Of a DNA stretch of 64,000 nucleotides, positions 26,753 to 37,200 are shown piece after piece. The notes beneath the pieces are model-generated. The model was given only the letters and a program-made list of their open reading frames with translations, made no database searches and was not told the DNA's origin. The stretch is from Pseudorasbora parva (taxonomy: Eukaryota > Chordata > Actinopteri > Cypriniformes > Gobionidae). Both the position numbers and the translations under genes were made by a program. Where the stretch lies: the NCBI RefSeq assembly GCF_024679245.1, contig NC_090177.1, forward strand, positions 50,907,978 to 50,971,977, given 5' to 3'. Position 1 is the first letter of the stretch. Each line of letters starts with the position of its first letter.

Positions 26753-27300
26753 TCTATCTACATAGAAAAAAAATTTCATTCATTCATATCAAGAGGTGGC
26801 CATGCTGGATGCTTATGCTTTTAATAAGAGGTGTTTATTCAACAGACACAATAGATTTTATAACGTTGCAGTTTCTCTTTTGTCACCGCGCGGACATTGC
26901 GCGTGCAACAGCGAATTGAGTAGGAGAAAAAAAAACATAAACTAGATAATGCGAATGTGCACGCGCCTATCCCGTCTTTACGCGCTCACTGCCAAATGAG
27001 TACTTTGAAAGGCTCGCGCGCGCATCTGTGCGCGTCTGCGCGAGGCAGAAAGGAACGTAGAAAGTGAAGTATATCCGCGTTCTTATCAGTTGCGTTTCCA
27101 GTTTGAGCTTGATCCTCAGAAATGCTTGGGAAAATGTAACGTTAGCTTGTGTGGACGCTACCGCACTACTTGATCAACAGAAGAGCTTCGCTACTGAAAA
27201 GATATTTCATTGAGAAAACAGCGACGCTACCACCACGCTACTGAAAAATGTAGTTAAGCTAGTAGCGTCACTACTTGTAGCGACGCTACTGCCCAACACT

Positions 27301-27364
<64 letters not shown>

Positions 27365-27736
27365 TCTATCTCCATAGAAAAAAAATTTCATTCATTCATA
27401 TCAAGAGGTGGCCATGCTGGATGCTTATGCTTTTAATAAGAGGTGTTTATTCAACAGACACAATAGATTCTTTTAAAACTTTGCACTGAAGACAATTCTC
27501 TTTTGTCACCACGCGGATTAAGCGCCGAACCCGTCTTTCCACGCTCACTGCCAAAGGAGTCCTTTGGAAGGCTCACGCGCATCTGTGCGCGTCTGCGCGA
27601 GGCAGAAAGGAACGTAGAATGTGAAGTATATCGGCGACTTGGCAGTTGTGTTTCCAATTTGAGCTTGATCTTCAGAAATGCTTGGGAAAGTGCAAACGAA
27701 AAATGTAGTTAAGCTAGTAGCTAGTAGCCAACACTG
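26680..27736. repeat. Tandem duplication of about 622 bp
   Basis: The segment from the TGTATGTGTG run through the GAGGTGGCCATGCTGGATG block to the GCCCAACACTG end occurs at 26680-27301 and again, shortened, at 27302-27736. A third related copy lies upstream from about 26105. Each begins with its own GT tract (about 26684-26750 and 27305-27361). Confidence 0.8.
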
Positions 27737-28001
27737 GAGAACTGATTGCACACGTGACAGAGAGAGAGCACGCTTCTGTTGTGTGTCATTCATGCGATTG
27801 CGCCTATCCCGCCCTCACTTACTGCAAGTTGACCGATAAAGAATTGTAATAAAAGTGTAATTTTGTGATACGACGGTCTTGGCATTTCTTTTGGCTGTAG
27901 GCTGAAATTATATTCAAAGTGGCTAGTGGGAGTGGCTGCCGTACCCGCCACAGCTGAAATCTACCCGCATTTGGCGGGTTGGCGGGTGTTAATGTCAAGC
28001 C

Positions 28002-28004
<3 letters not shown>

Positions 28005-28060
<56 letters not shown>
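28005..28060. repeat. (TA)n microsatellite
   Basis: A pure TA run directly right of the composite element's right end. Confidence 0.97.
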
Positions 28061-28064
<4 letters not shown>

Positions 28065-30188
28065 TTTCTGTGTATTAGAATAGTTCAATAAAGTTTGTAT
28101 TTAAAGAGAAGTGTCTTGTGTTATAATACGTAAATGTAATATACGTACATATATGTCCCTATATCCGAGAAGTGTTGTCATATATGTTTCATATAAGGCA
28201 ATACATTATTAGCACATATATACATTCTCACGATATATGAAGATATAGGTTTATACCATGTATGAAATACCCATAGAAGGATTATTATATATACATATAT
28301 TAAAATTATTTATATTATGAACTTTTATATGGTACTGTATGTTAATGCCATATATGTAAACAATATATGTTGAATTTATATATGTAAGTTTATTTAAACA
28401 TAATATATGCAAACATTCAGTATGCTTGTATAGGATTTTATATGGATTTATATAGTGGTGTTTTAATCCTGGCATTTCATTCTAATTTGGTTTTGGTTCA
28501 GGCTTCGGCCATTAAAAGCTCCATGTGTGTTTTCCTCACCGTTGTGAGTGTACAGTTTGAGCGTTCGCTTGGTCTCGTGTGAGCATCTAGTTTTGCTTGG
28601 GCAGTATACACTCTTTTGTCCATGTGTTTACGGTTGTTTGTTTAGCATGCGGCTTGTGCTCATCATTAGCCATGGCGTGTACTTTCATGTTTTGTTCTGT
28701 GTAGCATGTAACGGTTACTCTGGTACATGGGTGACATTTTTCATCCTGTCCTCTAGAGGGCAACAAATGGAGGAAGTGGTTTTAAGGTTACGAGTAGCAT
28801 AGAGGAGAGGCATGGCAATGGAGAATGGGTGAAAATGCCTGGAATCACATTGTGTTTGAGAGTTAAGTGAATTGTACATTCTAATGCTTTATAATCTTGT
28901 TCAAATGCACATTATGTACCCATAAAAATGTTTATTCATAGTGTTTGGACGTTTGCAGAGAAGCTCGCAGAGGACTCTGTTATGGGGCTTGAGTGCACTG
29001 ATACCTACTTCTTACCTGTGTTGGATTGTGCCAGTGCCTAATCTAGGATTTAGGATTGTATATCTTCATTGCCTGCTGGGACTTCTACAACACTCAAGAG
29101 ACTTGCATTGCAAACTGTATATCCTTTTCCCTCTATGCCATTTTGAATTGTTTGGTACAGTTTTTTGTTTGTGTATCACTAATATTTTGGGTTTGAAATT
29201 GATTTACTGTTTATTTGTTTACTTATAGTGTTGAGCTTTGATATTCACAATGCTGTCTTGGATTTCCATCCATGTGCTAATTGTTACTATGTTATCTCAT
29301 TCAGTGCCTAAATAGATACAATTTATTTTCACTCCCTCATTGAGAATCTTACAGTTAGTTTGAACACAAACTATTGGCAAAAGTGAATTCTTGTTTTTTG
29401 AGGATTTCTTATTGTATAAAAAACTAAGGTGAGCCAGTTACAAGCATTAAGGGGTTTGATTGTGTTTTGATTGTTTATTTTTGAAGTCTAATAAAAAGCC
29501 CATTAACCTCTGCACCCTTGAGTCCTTCATCTCTTGCCTCACCTGACAATAAGTAACATTATAAATATTTTATATTTTAAATGTCTTTTGTTTTATACAT
29601 AGATATATATTTAAGACTCTACGACATTTGGCAGTGATGATGATTTGTCACTCATATAATTTAAACATATATAATATGTGGACTAAAGATATATGTCAAT
29701 ATATGGAATTTCTAATGCTGTGCATTTATGTTTTTACTCTAAATGAGCATATTAGGATATTTCATGTATGAGACCTATATGTCAAAATATGTATTATACA
29801 TACATAAACATATATAATATATGGGATACATATATATGTCAATATATGGAATTGTTCCAATTTCTAATATGTTTCATATATGTTTTTACTTTATATATCA
29901 CATATATCGCATATATTGATATTTCATATATACACATATATTACATTTCCGTATCTTGCGTAATAACCAGAAATTTTGAATATTCTGATCTAATATGATT
30001 TCTGACCTGTAAGGTTGCCAGAATAATATTCATACACTGTTTGTTAATAGGCCAGAGGAGAACTGGCACCCCGACTGAGTCTGGAGTTTTGGTTCCTTGC
30101 CACTGTCTCCTTGGCTTGCTCAGTTGGGGACACAAAAAATTTGAACTAAGTTATTCAACTAATTCTCCAACTAAAATTAATTTATTAG
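28061..30188. other. AT-rich intronic stretch, possible solo LTR-like segment
   Basis: 28.13-28.45 kb and 29.58-29.94 kb are crowded with ATATATG/CATATAT words. Between them lies a less AT-rich segment ending near 29560 with AATAAAAAG and a TCTTGCCTCACCTGACA tail, as at the R-U5 end of an LTR. No target duplication or partner LTR was found. Short ORFs here show no domain. Confidence 0.3.
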
Positions 30189-30193
30189 GTCTT

Positions 30194-30569
30194 TGTGGCA
30201 AGGGGGGCGTGGTTCAGCGAGGTCTGCAGCGGGAGAGAGAGCCGCGGGACGAGCGGTAAGTGAGTGGGTTGGACGCAGATTAATAACACCTGTCTCTTGT
30301 TCCAGTAATGAGCACGGAGAGGGTATAAAACATTGGTGGAAACGGAGACCAGGGAGAGAGAGAGATCGGACGGTTGATGCCAAACCCCCACAGAGACTGA
30401 GTAACCGGAAGCCGGAAGTGCCGACCCGGAAGTTATCGTGTGATCGTGTTTATGTGAATCCACACCTTAGTGTGTGTTTTGAGTTATTGAGAAAATAAAG
30501 AGAACAGCATCAACCGTCCAGCCGACCCCCGTGTCCTCTTCCTTCCTCATTATATCAAACTTTATTACA
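30194..30569 (+). repeat. 5' LTR
   Basis: Runs from TGTGGCAAGG to TTATTACA (TG...CA ends). A TATAAAA box at 30324-30330 and AATAAA at 30494-30499 mark the likely promoter and poly(A) signal. Confidence 0.93.
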
Positions 30570-30570
30570 C

Positions 30571-30588
30571 TGGTGCCGAAACCCGGGA
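30571..30588 (+). promoter_or_regulatory. Primer-binding site
   Basis: TGGTGCCGAAACCCGGGA, one base after the LTR, begins with TGG complementary to a tRNA CCA end. The priming tRNA is not assigned. Confidence 0.8.
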
Positions 30589-30612
30589 AAGAAGCAGGAC
30601 AGCGCCGCCGCC

Positions 30613-31320
30613 ATGCAGACGCCCTCCGCCTCGCCATTTGCGGACATCATTACATCCCTCGCGGCCCTCCATCAGGATCAACACCAAGCCATGCTGGACC
30701 TTAGGGCGGACCAAGAGCGCCGCTTTGCGGCAATCGTCCAAGGCCAGCAAGAGGACCGCGAGAAGTTCCGGAGCTGGATTGACCAGGAGGTTCGCACCGA
30801 GGCCGCCGGGCTGGCCAGCGCACCGGTGCACGTGCCCCTCCACAAGATGGGGCCACAGGATGACCCGGAGGCCTTTATTGAGTTATTTCAGAAGGCCGCG
30901 GAGGCCTGCGGGTGGCCCCGGGCACAGTGGCCAGTGCGCCTCATACCACTTCTGACAGGGGAAGCCCAGGCGGCCGCACAACAACTACCGGTAGCGAACC
31001 TCCTCGAGTACGACGATTTGAAGAAGGCAATCCTTCGCGATGGCCCAACAGCTCCGGGACTCCTGCCGCAGATGGCTCCTGGCCGGCGGAAGCGACGTGG
31101 ACCACATCGTCGATCTGGTGGTACTGGAGCAGTTCATCACTCGGCTCCCAAAGAAAACTGCCGAGTGGGTCCAGTGCCACCGGCCCACGTCGCTGGAGAC
31201 GGCCATCCACCTGGCGGAGGACCACCTGGTGGCGTGCCCGGGGGTCGGCGAACCCCTTTTAACCTCTCACTCTCTCTCTCCCCCCTCTGTCTCTCCCTCT
31301 CGTCCTGTCCCTCTCCCTAG
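30613..31320 (+). pseudogene. Gag, N-terminal part, frameshifted
   Basis: ATG 30613 opens MQTPSASPFADIITSLAAL, with a coiled-coil-like DQERRFAAIVQGQQEDREKF stretch and a capsid/SCAN-like start (DDPEAFIELFQKAAEACGW). At about 31035 the Gag homology leaves this frame: what follows in-frame is Arg/Gly-rich nonsense to 31320. The real continuation (AQQLRDSCRRWLL) is one frame over, and some residues between LKKAILRD and AQQLRD seem lost. This copy of Gag is therefore broken by a deletion with frameshift. Confidence 0.85.
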
Positions 31321-31945
31321 GTCCCGCCCTCAGGGCCCTCCTCGGATTCCCCCCAGAGGCCGGGGTGGGATGGGCCCTGGACCGTTCGGGAGTTTGCGGG
31401 CTCCGCTCAGGGGGGCGGGGCTGCTGGGGGCGGGGGGTGACAATGGCTCTGGTTCCACGCCCTCCCCGCGCTCATTCTCCAACCCACTGCAGGGGCGGCG
31501 GGTAGGCCTGGGCTGGCCTGCTGGCGGTGCGATGATGGACATCGGAACAATGATCCGGATCCCGGACGTCCAGCGGACCACCCCCGATCAAGCAGGAGAG
31601 TACCAAATTCCTGTGAGTATCAAGGGGGGTACATATCAGGCCTTGGTGGATTCAGGATGTAACCAAACCTCGATCCATCAAAGCCTGATGCAGCCTGGGG
31701 CATTGGATACAAGCCGCATGGTTAAGGTGCGGTGTGTGCATGGGGATGTGGTGGAATATCCGGTTGTCCCAGTCACGATACAGTTTAGGGGAGAAAAGCA
31801 TAGGGTTGAGGTGGCGGTTAGTCCACACCTCCGGCATCCGCTAATTCTGGGGACGAATTGGCCCGCCTTTACGGCTTTATTGGGATCGTTATGTGCGGAT
31901 GCCGCTTGGGAGAAAAAGGCGAGGAAGGGGGCGGCGCGAGTGTAG
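31040..31945 (+). pseudogene. Gag C-terminus plus aspartic protease
   Basis: The frame starts within the SCAN-like capsid region (LEQFITRLPKKTAEWVQCHR) and passes a Pro/Ser/Gly-rich linker. It reaches a retroviral-type protease with the LVDSG active-site motif (about 31643-31657) and a HPLILGTNW flap-side motif. The zinc knuckle expected before the protease is garbled: a CWRC...GH core is visible only in another frame at about 31515-31560. The frame ends at TAG 31943-31945. A second in-frame stop, TGA, lies at 31955-31957 before integrase resumes in the same frame. Confidence 0.85.
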
Positions 31946-31957
31946 CTTGGGGACTGA

Positions 31958-33676
31958 CTGATTCTCTCGGACCGCGATGACTTCCCTCTGGAGCAGTCCC
32001 AGGATGAGACCCTCAAAAACGCCTTCCAGCAGGTCCGATCTATCGACGGACAGTCTCTCCAACCGGCCTTGCCTGTCTCCTACCCTTATTTTGCCATAAT
32101 AAAGGATCGGTTGTATCGAGTGACCCAAGACACTCAGACAAAGTTAGATACAACCCAGTTATTAGTACCAAAGAGCCGCCGGGAAATGCTTTTCCAGGCG
32201 GCTCACTCTAACCCGATGGCGGGCACCCTGGGACAGGCGGCCACACTGAATCACTTAATGACCCGATTTTTTTGGCCAGGCATTCATGACAACGTGCGCA
32301 GGTGGTGCGCGTCTTGTCATGAATGTCAGTTGGTGAATCCACTGGCCTCCCCAAAAGCGCCCTTGCGCCCACTTCCATTAATGCAGGTCCCCTTCGAAAG
32401 AATTGCGATGGACCTCATCGGGCCATTAGAGCGATCTGCACGCGGACACCGTTTTGGGTTAGTCATCGTGGACTACGCAACACGATATCCGGAAGCAGTG
32501 GCCCTCCGCAACATCTCAGCGAAGAGTGTTGCGGAAGCACTGTTTCGACTAATCTCCCGGGTGGGGATTCCGAAAGAGATCCTCACTGATCAAGCCACGG
32601 CGTTTATGTCACGTACATTAAGCGAACTATACGGGTTATTGGGCATTAAGTCCATTCGAACAAGCGTTTATCACCCACAAACGGACGGCTTGGTCGAACG
32701 GTTTAATCGCACACTTAAATCCATGATCCGTAAGTTCGTGCAGGAAGACGCCAAAAATTGGGATCGGTGGTTAGAACCCCTCTTATTTGCCGTGCGGGAG
32801 GTCCCACAAGCCTCCACGGGGTTTTCCCCCTTCGAGCTTCTCTACGGGCGCCAGCCACGGGGGGTGCTGGACGTCCTGCGAGAAACTTGGGAGGAGGGGC
32901 CTTCTTTGGCGAAGAATGAAATTCAATATGTGCTGGACTTGAGAACAAAACTCCACACCCTGGGGCGGCTATCTAGGGAGAATTTGTTGCAAGCCCAGGA
33001 CCGCCAGAGCCGGTCATATAACAGGGGTACGAATCTACGCAAATTCACACCGGGAGAGAAAGTGCTCGTATTACTCCCTACGTCGAGCTCTAAATTAATG
33101 TCAAGGTGGCAGGGGCCGTTTGAGGTCGCACGACAGATTGGAGACCTCGATTATGAAGTGATACGATCCGATAGGAACGGGGCACGTCAAATATACCACC
33201 TCAACCTCCTTAAGAAATGGAATGAGGTGGAATCAGTGTTGTTGGCAACGGTGATCGGGGGAGAGGATGATCTCGGGCCAGAGGCGAGCATCAAAGCACA
33301 ATCGGTCGCGCTGGCCCCTGGGGGAGATCATCTCTCACCGTGCCAACTCACTGATTTATCGAAATTACAGGCGGAGTTCGCCGACGTGTTCTCGCCCCTA
33401 CCGGGACGTACCAACTTGATTCAGCACCATATCGAGACCGAGCCGGGCGTGGTAATTCGCAGCCGGCCGTATCGTTTGCCTGAACACAAGAAAAAGGTAG
33501 TTCAGGAAGAATTAGGGGCAATGATCGACATGGGAGTAATCGAGGAGTCCAACAGTGACTGGGCGAGCCCGATAGTTTTGGTCCCCAAAACCGACGGCTC
33601 GGTCAGGTTCTGTGTGGACTACCGCATGGTGAACGCAGTGTCGAAATTTCGACGCATATCCAATGCCGCGGGTTGA
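31958..33676 (+). pseudogene. Integrase followed by RT N-terminus
   Basis: The frame opens with SDRDDFPLEQSQDETLKNAF. A zinc-binding HHCC region follows (HSNPMAGT...NH, then CASCHEC). Next is the catalytic core with three expected acidic positions: Asp in MDLIGPLE, Asp in ILTDQATAF and Glu in LVERFNRTLK. The C-terminal part has FTPGEKVLVLLPT and WQGPFEVARQIGDLDYEV, a GPY/F-type module. RT then begins (HHIETEPGVVIRSRPYRLP, VIEESNSDWASPIVLVPK, FCVDYRMVN). A single-base frameshift at about 33648 ends it. IN upstream of RT defines the Gmr1-like order. Confidence 0.92.
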
Positions 33677-34712
33677 CGAGTTGCTTGATCGGTTGGGCAC
33701 GGCTCGATTTTATTCGACACTGGACTTAACAAAGGGCTATTGGCAGATACCCTTGTCTCCATTGTCCAAAGAAAAGACAGCTTTCACCACGCCGTTTGGA
33801 TTGCACCAATTTGTCACGCTTCCTTTCGGTTTGTTCGGGGCGCCCGCGACCTTCCAGCGACTCATGGATAGGATTTTGCATCCCCATGCCGCATATGCTG
33901 CTGCCTATCTGGATGACATCGTGATTTATAGTCACGATTGGCAGCGGCATATGCAGCATGTTAGGGCGGTCCTGAGGTTGCTGAGGGGAGCGGGGCTCAC
34001 GGCCAACCCAAAGAAGTGTGCGATTGGGCGGGTGGAAGTAAGGTATCTGGGCATCCACTTGGGTCATGGACAGGTGCGTCCCCAAATTGATAAGACTGCC
34101 GCAATTGCAACCTGTCCGAGGCCCAAGAGCAAAAAGGAGGTAAGACAGTTCTTGGGGCTGGCGGGATATTACAGACGGTTTATACCAAATTATTCGGACC
34201 TCACCAGCCCTTTGACTGATCTTACTAGAAAGGGGCTACCAGATACGGTCCAGTGGACGGAGCCGTGTCAACGGGCTTTTACCCGAGTTAAGGCTGCTCT
34301 ATGTGGCGGGCCGCTTTTACACTCCCCTGACTTTTCTCTCCCTTTCTTGTTGCAGACTGACGCGTCGGACCGGGGGCTGGGCGCAGTCCTGGCCCAGGAG
34401 GTGGAGGGGGGGGAGCGGCCGGTGCTGTACATTAGCCGCAAGCTCTCCAAGAGGGAAGCTAAGTACAGCACCATAGAGAAGGAGTGTCTGGCCATCAGGT
34501 GGGCCGTTCTCACCCTCCGCTACTACCTCCTGGGGTTGGAGTTCACCCTCTGTTCGGACCATGCTCCTCTCCAATGGCTCCACCGCATGAAGGATACCAA
34601 CGCGTGGATCACCCGTTGGTATCTAGCTCTTTAGCCGTTTAAGTTCAAGGTGGTCCACAGGCCGGGTGCTCAGATGGCTGTGGCCGATTTCCTCTCTAGA
34701 AATGGGGGGGGG
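33663..34712 (+). pseudogene. Reverse transcriptase core and RNase H
   Basis: RT continues with ARFYSTLDLTKGYWQIPL, LPFGLFGAPATFQRLMD and the YLDD active site (about 33904-33915). The connection follows (VRQFLGLAGYYRRFIPNY), then RNase H (LLQTDASDRGLGAVLAQ, STIEKECLAI, CSDHAPLQWL). A TAG at 34632-34634 truncates it. Homology continues past the stop in the same frame (FKFKVVHRPGAQMAVADFLS) to a run of about 20 Gs at about 34703-34720. Confidence 0.92.
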
Positions 34713-34765
34713 GGGGGGGGTTGCAGGCCGGACGGCTCCCCGGCCTGAGTCGGGCGGTGGGGGTA

Positions 34766-35141
34766 TGTGGCAAGGGGGGCGTGGTTCAGCGAGGTCTGCA
34801 GCGGGAGAGAGAGCCGCGGGACGAGCGGTAAGTGAGTGGGTTGGACGCAGATTAATAACACCTGTCTCTTGTTCCAGTAATGAGCACGGAGAGGGTATAA
34901 AATATTGGTGGAACCGGAGACCAGGGAGAGAGAGAGATCGGACGGTTGATGCCAAACCCCCACAGAGACTGAGTAACCGGAAGCCGGAAGTGCCGACCCG
35001 GAAGTTATCGTGTGATCGTGTTTATGTGAATCCACACCTTAGTGTGTGTTTTGAGTTATTGAGAAAATAAAGAGAACAGCATCAACCGTCCAGCCGACCC
35101 CCGTGTCCTCTTCCTTCCTCATTATATCGAACTTTATTACA
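34766..35141 (+). repeat. 3' LTR
   Basis: Same 376-bp length as the 5' LTR, 3 substitutions. Preceded by the G-rich tract GGGCGGTGGGGGTA, the likely polypurine primer. Confidence 0.93.
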
Positions 35142-35146
35142 GTCTT

Positions 35147-35294
35147 AATTAATTGTATAAACTATAATACTGATCTGCCAACATTGTCTCTATTTGATAA
35201 ATTAAAGCTGATAGCATCACCGTTTTATCTAGAACGACTGTACAGCTGAATAAAATGTTGTCGCAATATTGTCCTGCTTAACACTGTACTTTGA

Positions 35295-35393
<99 letters not shown>

Positions 35394-37200
35394 TGACTTG
35401 ACTTATGTGCTTATGAATTTAATGACTTAAACTGCTGATCTTGTTGTCCGTATTTTCAGCATTTTTTGTTGTGTCTGAATGACATTCACAAATTTAAAGA
35501 CTCATAACTCCAAAACTATAGCAAGAAGAGACAAATGGTGGCTATCATTTTTTTTAGCAAACTAAAATACATTTTATTATATTTATTATATCTAATGCTG
35601 AGAAACTGCTGATAATTTTATTTTTATTTGACAAATATTCCTTATTTGACGTGCAATAACTCAGGAAGGAAATATGGCAGCAGACAAATTCCTCCATATG
35701 TGAACTGTATCTGGATAAAATGTTGTGGTGATAGGGAAAAGTAATCAAAAGTTACCACTTTAGAGCAACTGTTTATTTAGCGTATGTGCTCCTGTTATGT
35801 TAAAATGAGTTATAAATCTATCTGGGAATATTTTACGATCTGAGAGATGGATTATGTTGTCATTGATCTCCTTTTAATCATGAGGGTCTGCTGTAAATAA
35901 GGATGTGCCATGTTTCACTAAGTTACAATTGTAAACACCTAGTCTAAGCAACTGTTATGTTTGTACTCGGCTCATGAGCATCTGGGCTGACACTTTAACA
36001 AAAAATAACATTAGATCTAAAAGACAGACACATATGGTAAGTTTGGGCTATTTTTAATTGTGAGACTCTGCTGTAAATAATTATGTGCCATTTTCTACAT
36101 GTCATGAAGTTGAAAAACACCATGTGAATGCCACATCAGTATATTATCTACATATGGGTCTTGTAGGACTTAACTTACAGAAAACTTGCTCAAGTTTAGT
36201 CAAAGCCCAAAACAATTATGCTTTTTGTATTTTACTCTTTGAGACCTTTCATATGATATATGACAAATGACTATCTGAGCTGTGTGATTGCAGTACATTA
36301 TAATTATAATATATTTTATTTTACTTTATTAGCAAATAAATCATCACTACTTTGGTGATAATCACAACGGCTACATAAATTGTAAATTTTAGACTCTAAT
36401 CTTTCCTTTTAAATGACACCTATTTTATGTTGATCCATGCAGGATTCATTGACAACATCTACACTTCGAAAATAATAATAGTAATAATAATCTAATGCAA
36501 ATACTCGCTGACGTTGACAATGGTCTGATAAAACAGCTCACTCGCACGTCAGCTCCGCTTTTGTTTACACTGATTCAATGCGCTCTTGCACGTATATTTT
36601 GTTTAGAATCATGATGTTTGTATGAGTCAGGGATGAAGTACGACATGTCTCCCATCTAGTGGAGGGGAGGTTGAATGAAATTTGACACCCTATTTGACAA
36701 AATCGGCCGTTTTATTCAGTGACGCATCTTGTCGAGTAAACTCGACCGTGGCGCCAAGAGGGTTAAGGGGTTAATATCTGCTGTAGAGTTGATATTTAAG
36801 GTCAGTTCAGTTGAGCATTGGACGATTCATTTGTTCGGCTGTAAAATAATTCCCTAAATTATTACAGCTAAACTGACAGTTCCCCTTACACAGAGCTACA
36901 TCCATGCACTTTCTATTGGCACGCACTGTTTATAATTCTTCGCCATTTCACTTTTTCTTTTGCACATACAGAAGACTAAATTCTTTGAATGTTTTTTTAC
37001 TGCTGACACAGAATGACAGAGACTTCCCACACAAACTCAAATAAACTGCTTCTCTGGAGACAAAGATGGTGGTTACATGTCTTTCTGGCAATCTATTTAT
37101 GGTCTCTGTGACCCGCTTCCATTGTCTTCAGTCATGATAGGCATTACTTTAAATGTCTAATTTTAAATTAATTTAAATATTCAACAGTACATGCATCCCA
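35147..37200. other. Intronic, no gene seen; (AT)n tract
   Basis: A pure (AT)n run occupies about 35299-35389. The rest is AT-rich with only short frames lacking domains. The right part (about 36700-36770) resembles common fish repeat sequence. Confidence 0.6.

Larger units (their letters stand above)
30194..35141 (+). mobile_element. Gmr1-like Ty3/Gypsy LTR retrotransposon, complete but inactive
   Basis: Two 376-bp LTRs (30194-30569 and 34766-35141) differ at 3 positions by my reading. They are flanked by a perfect 5-bp target duplication GTCTT (30189-30193 and 35142-35146). A primer-binding site follows the 5' LTR and a G-rich tract precedes the 3' LTR. The pol order is protease, integrase, reverse transcriptase, RNase H. 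Integrase before RT is the hallmark of the deuterostome Gmr1 group of Ty3/Gypsy elements. Several frameshifts and nonsense codons break the coding region. It sits antisense to the host gene, inside its large intron. Confidence 0.92.

Noticed and set aside
30185..35070. ORFs in and around the LTRs (for example MWQGGRGSARS-type, MASTVRSLSLPG-type)
   Set aside because: They recur identically in all three LTR copies, so they come from LTR sequence and are not genes.
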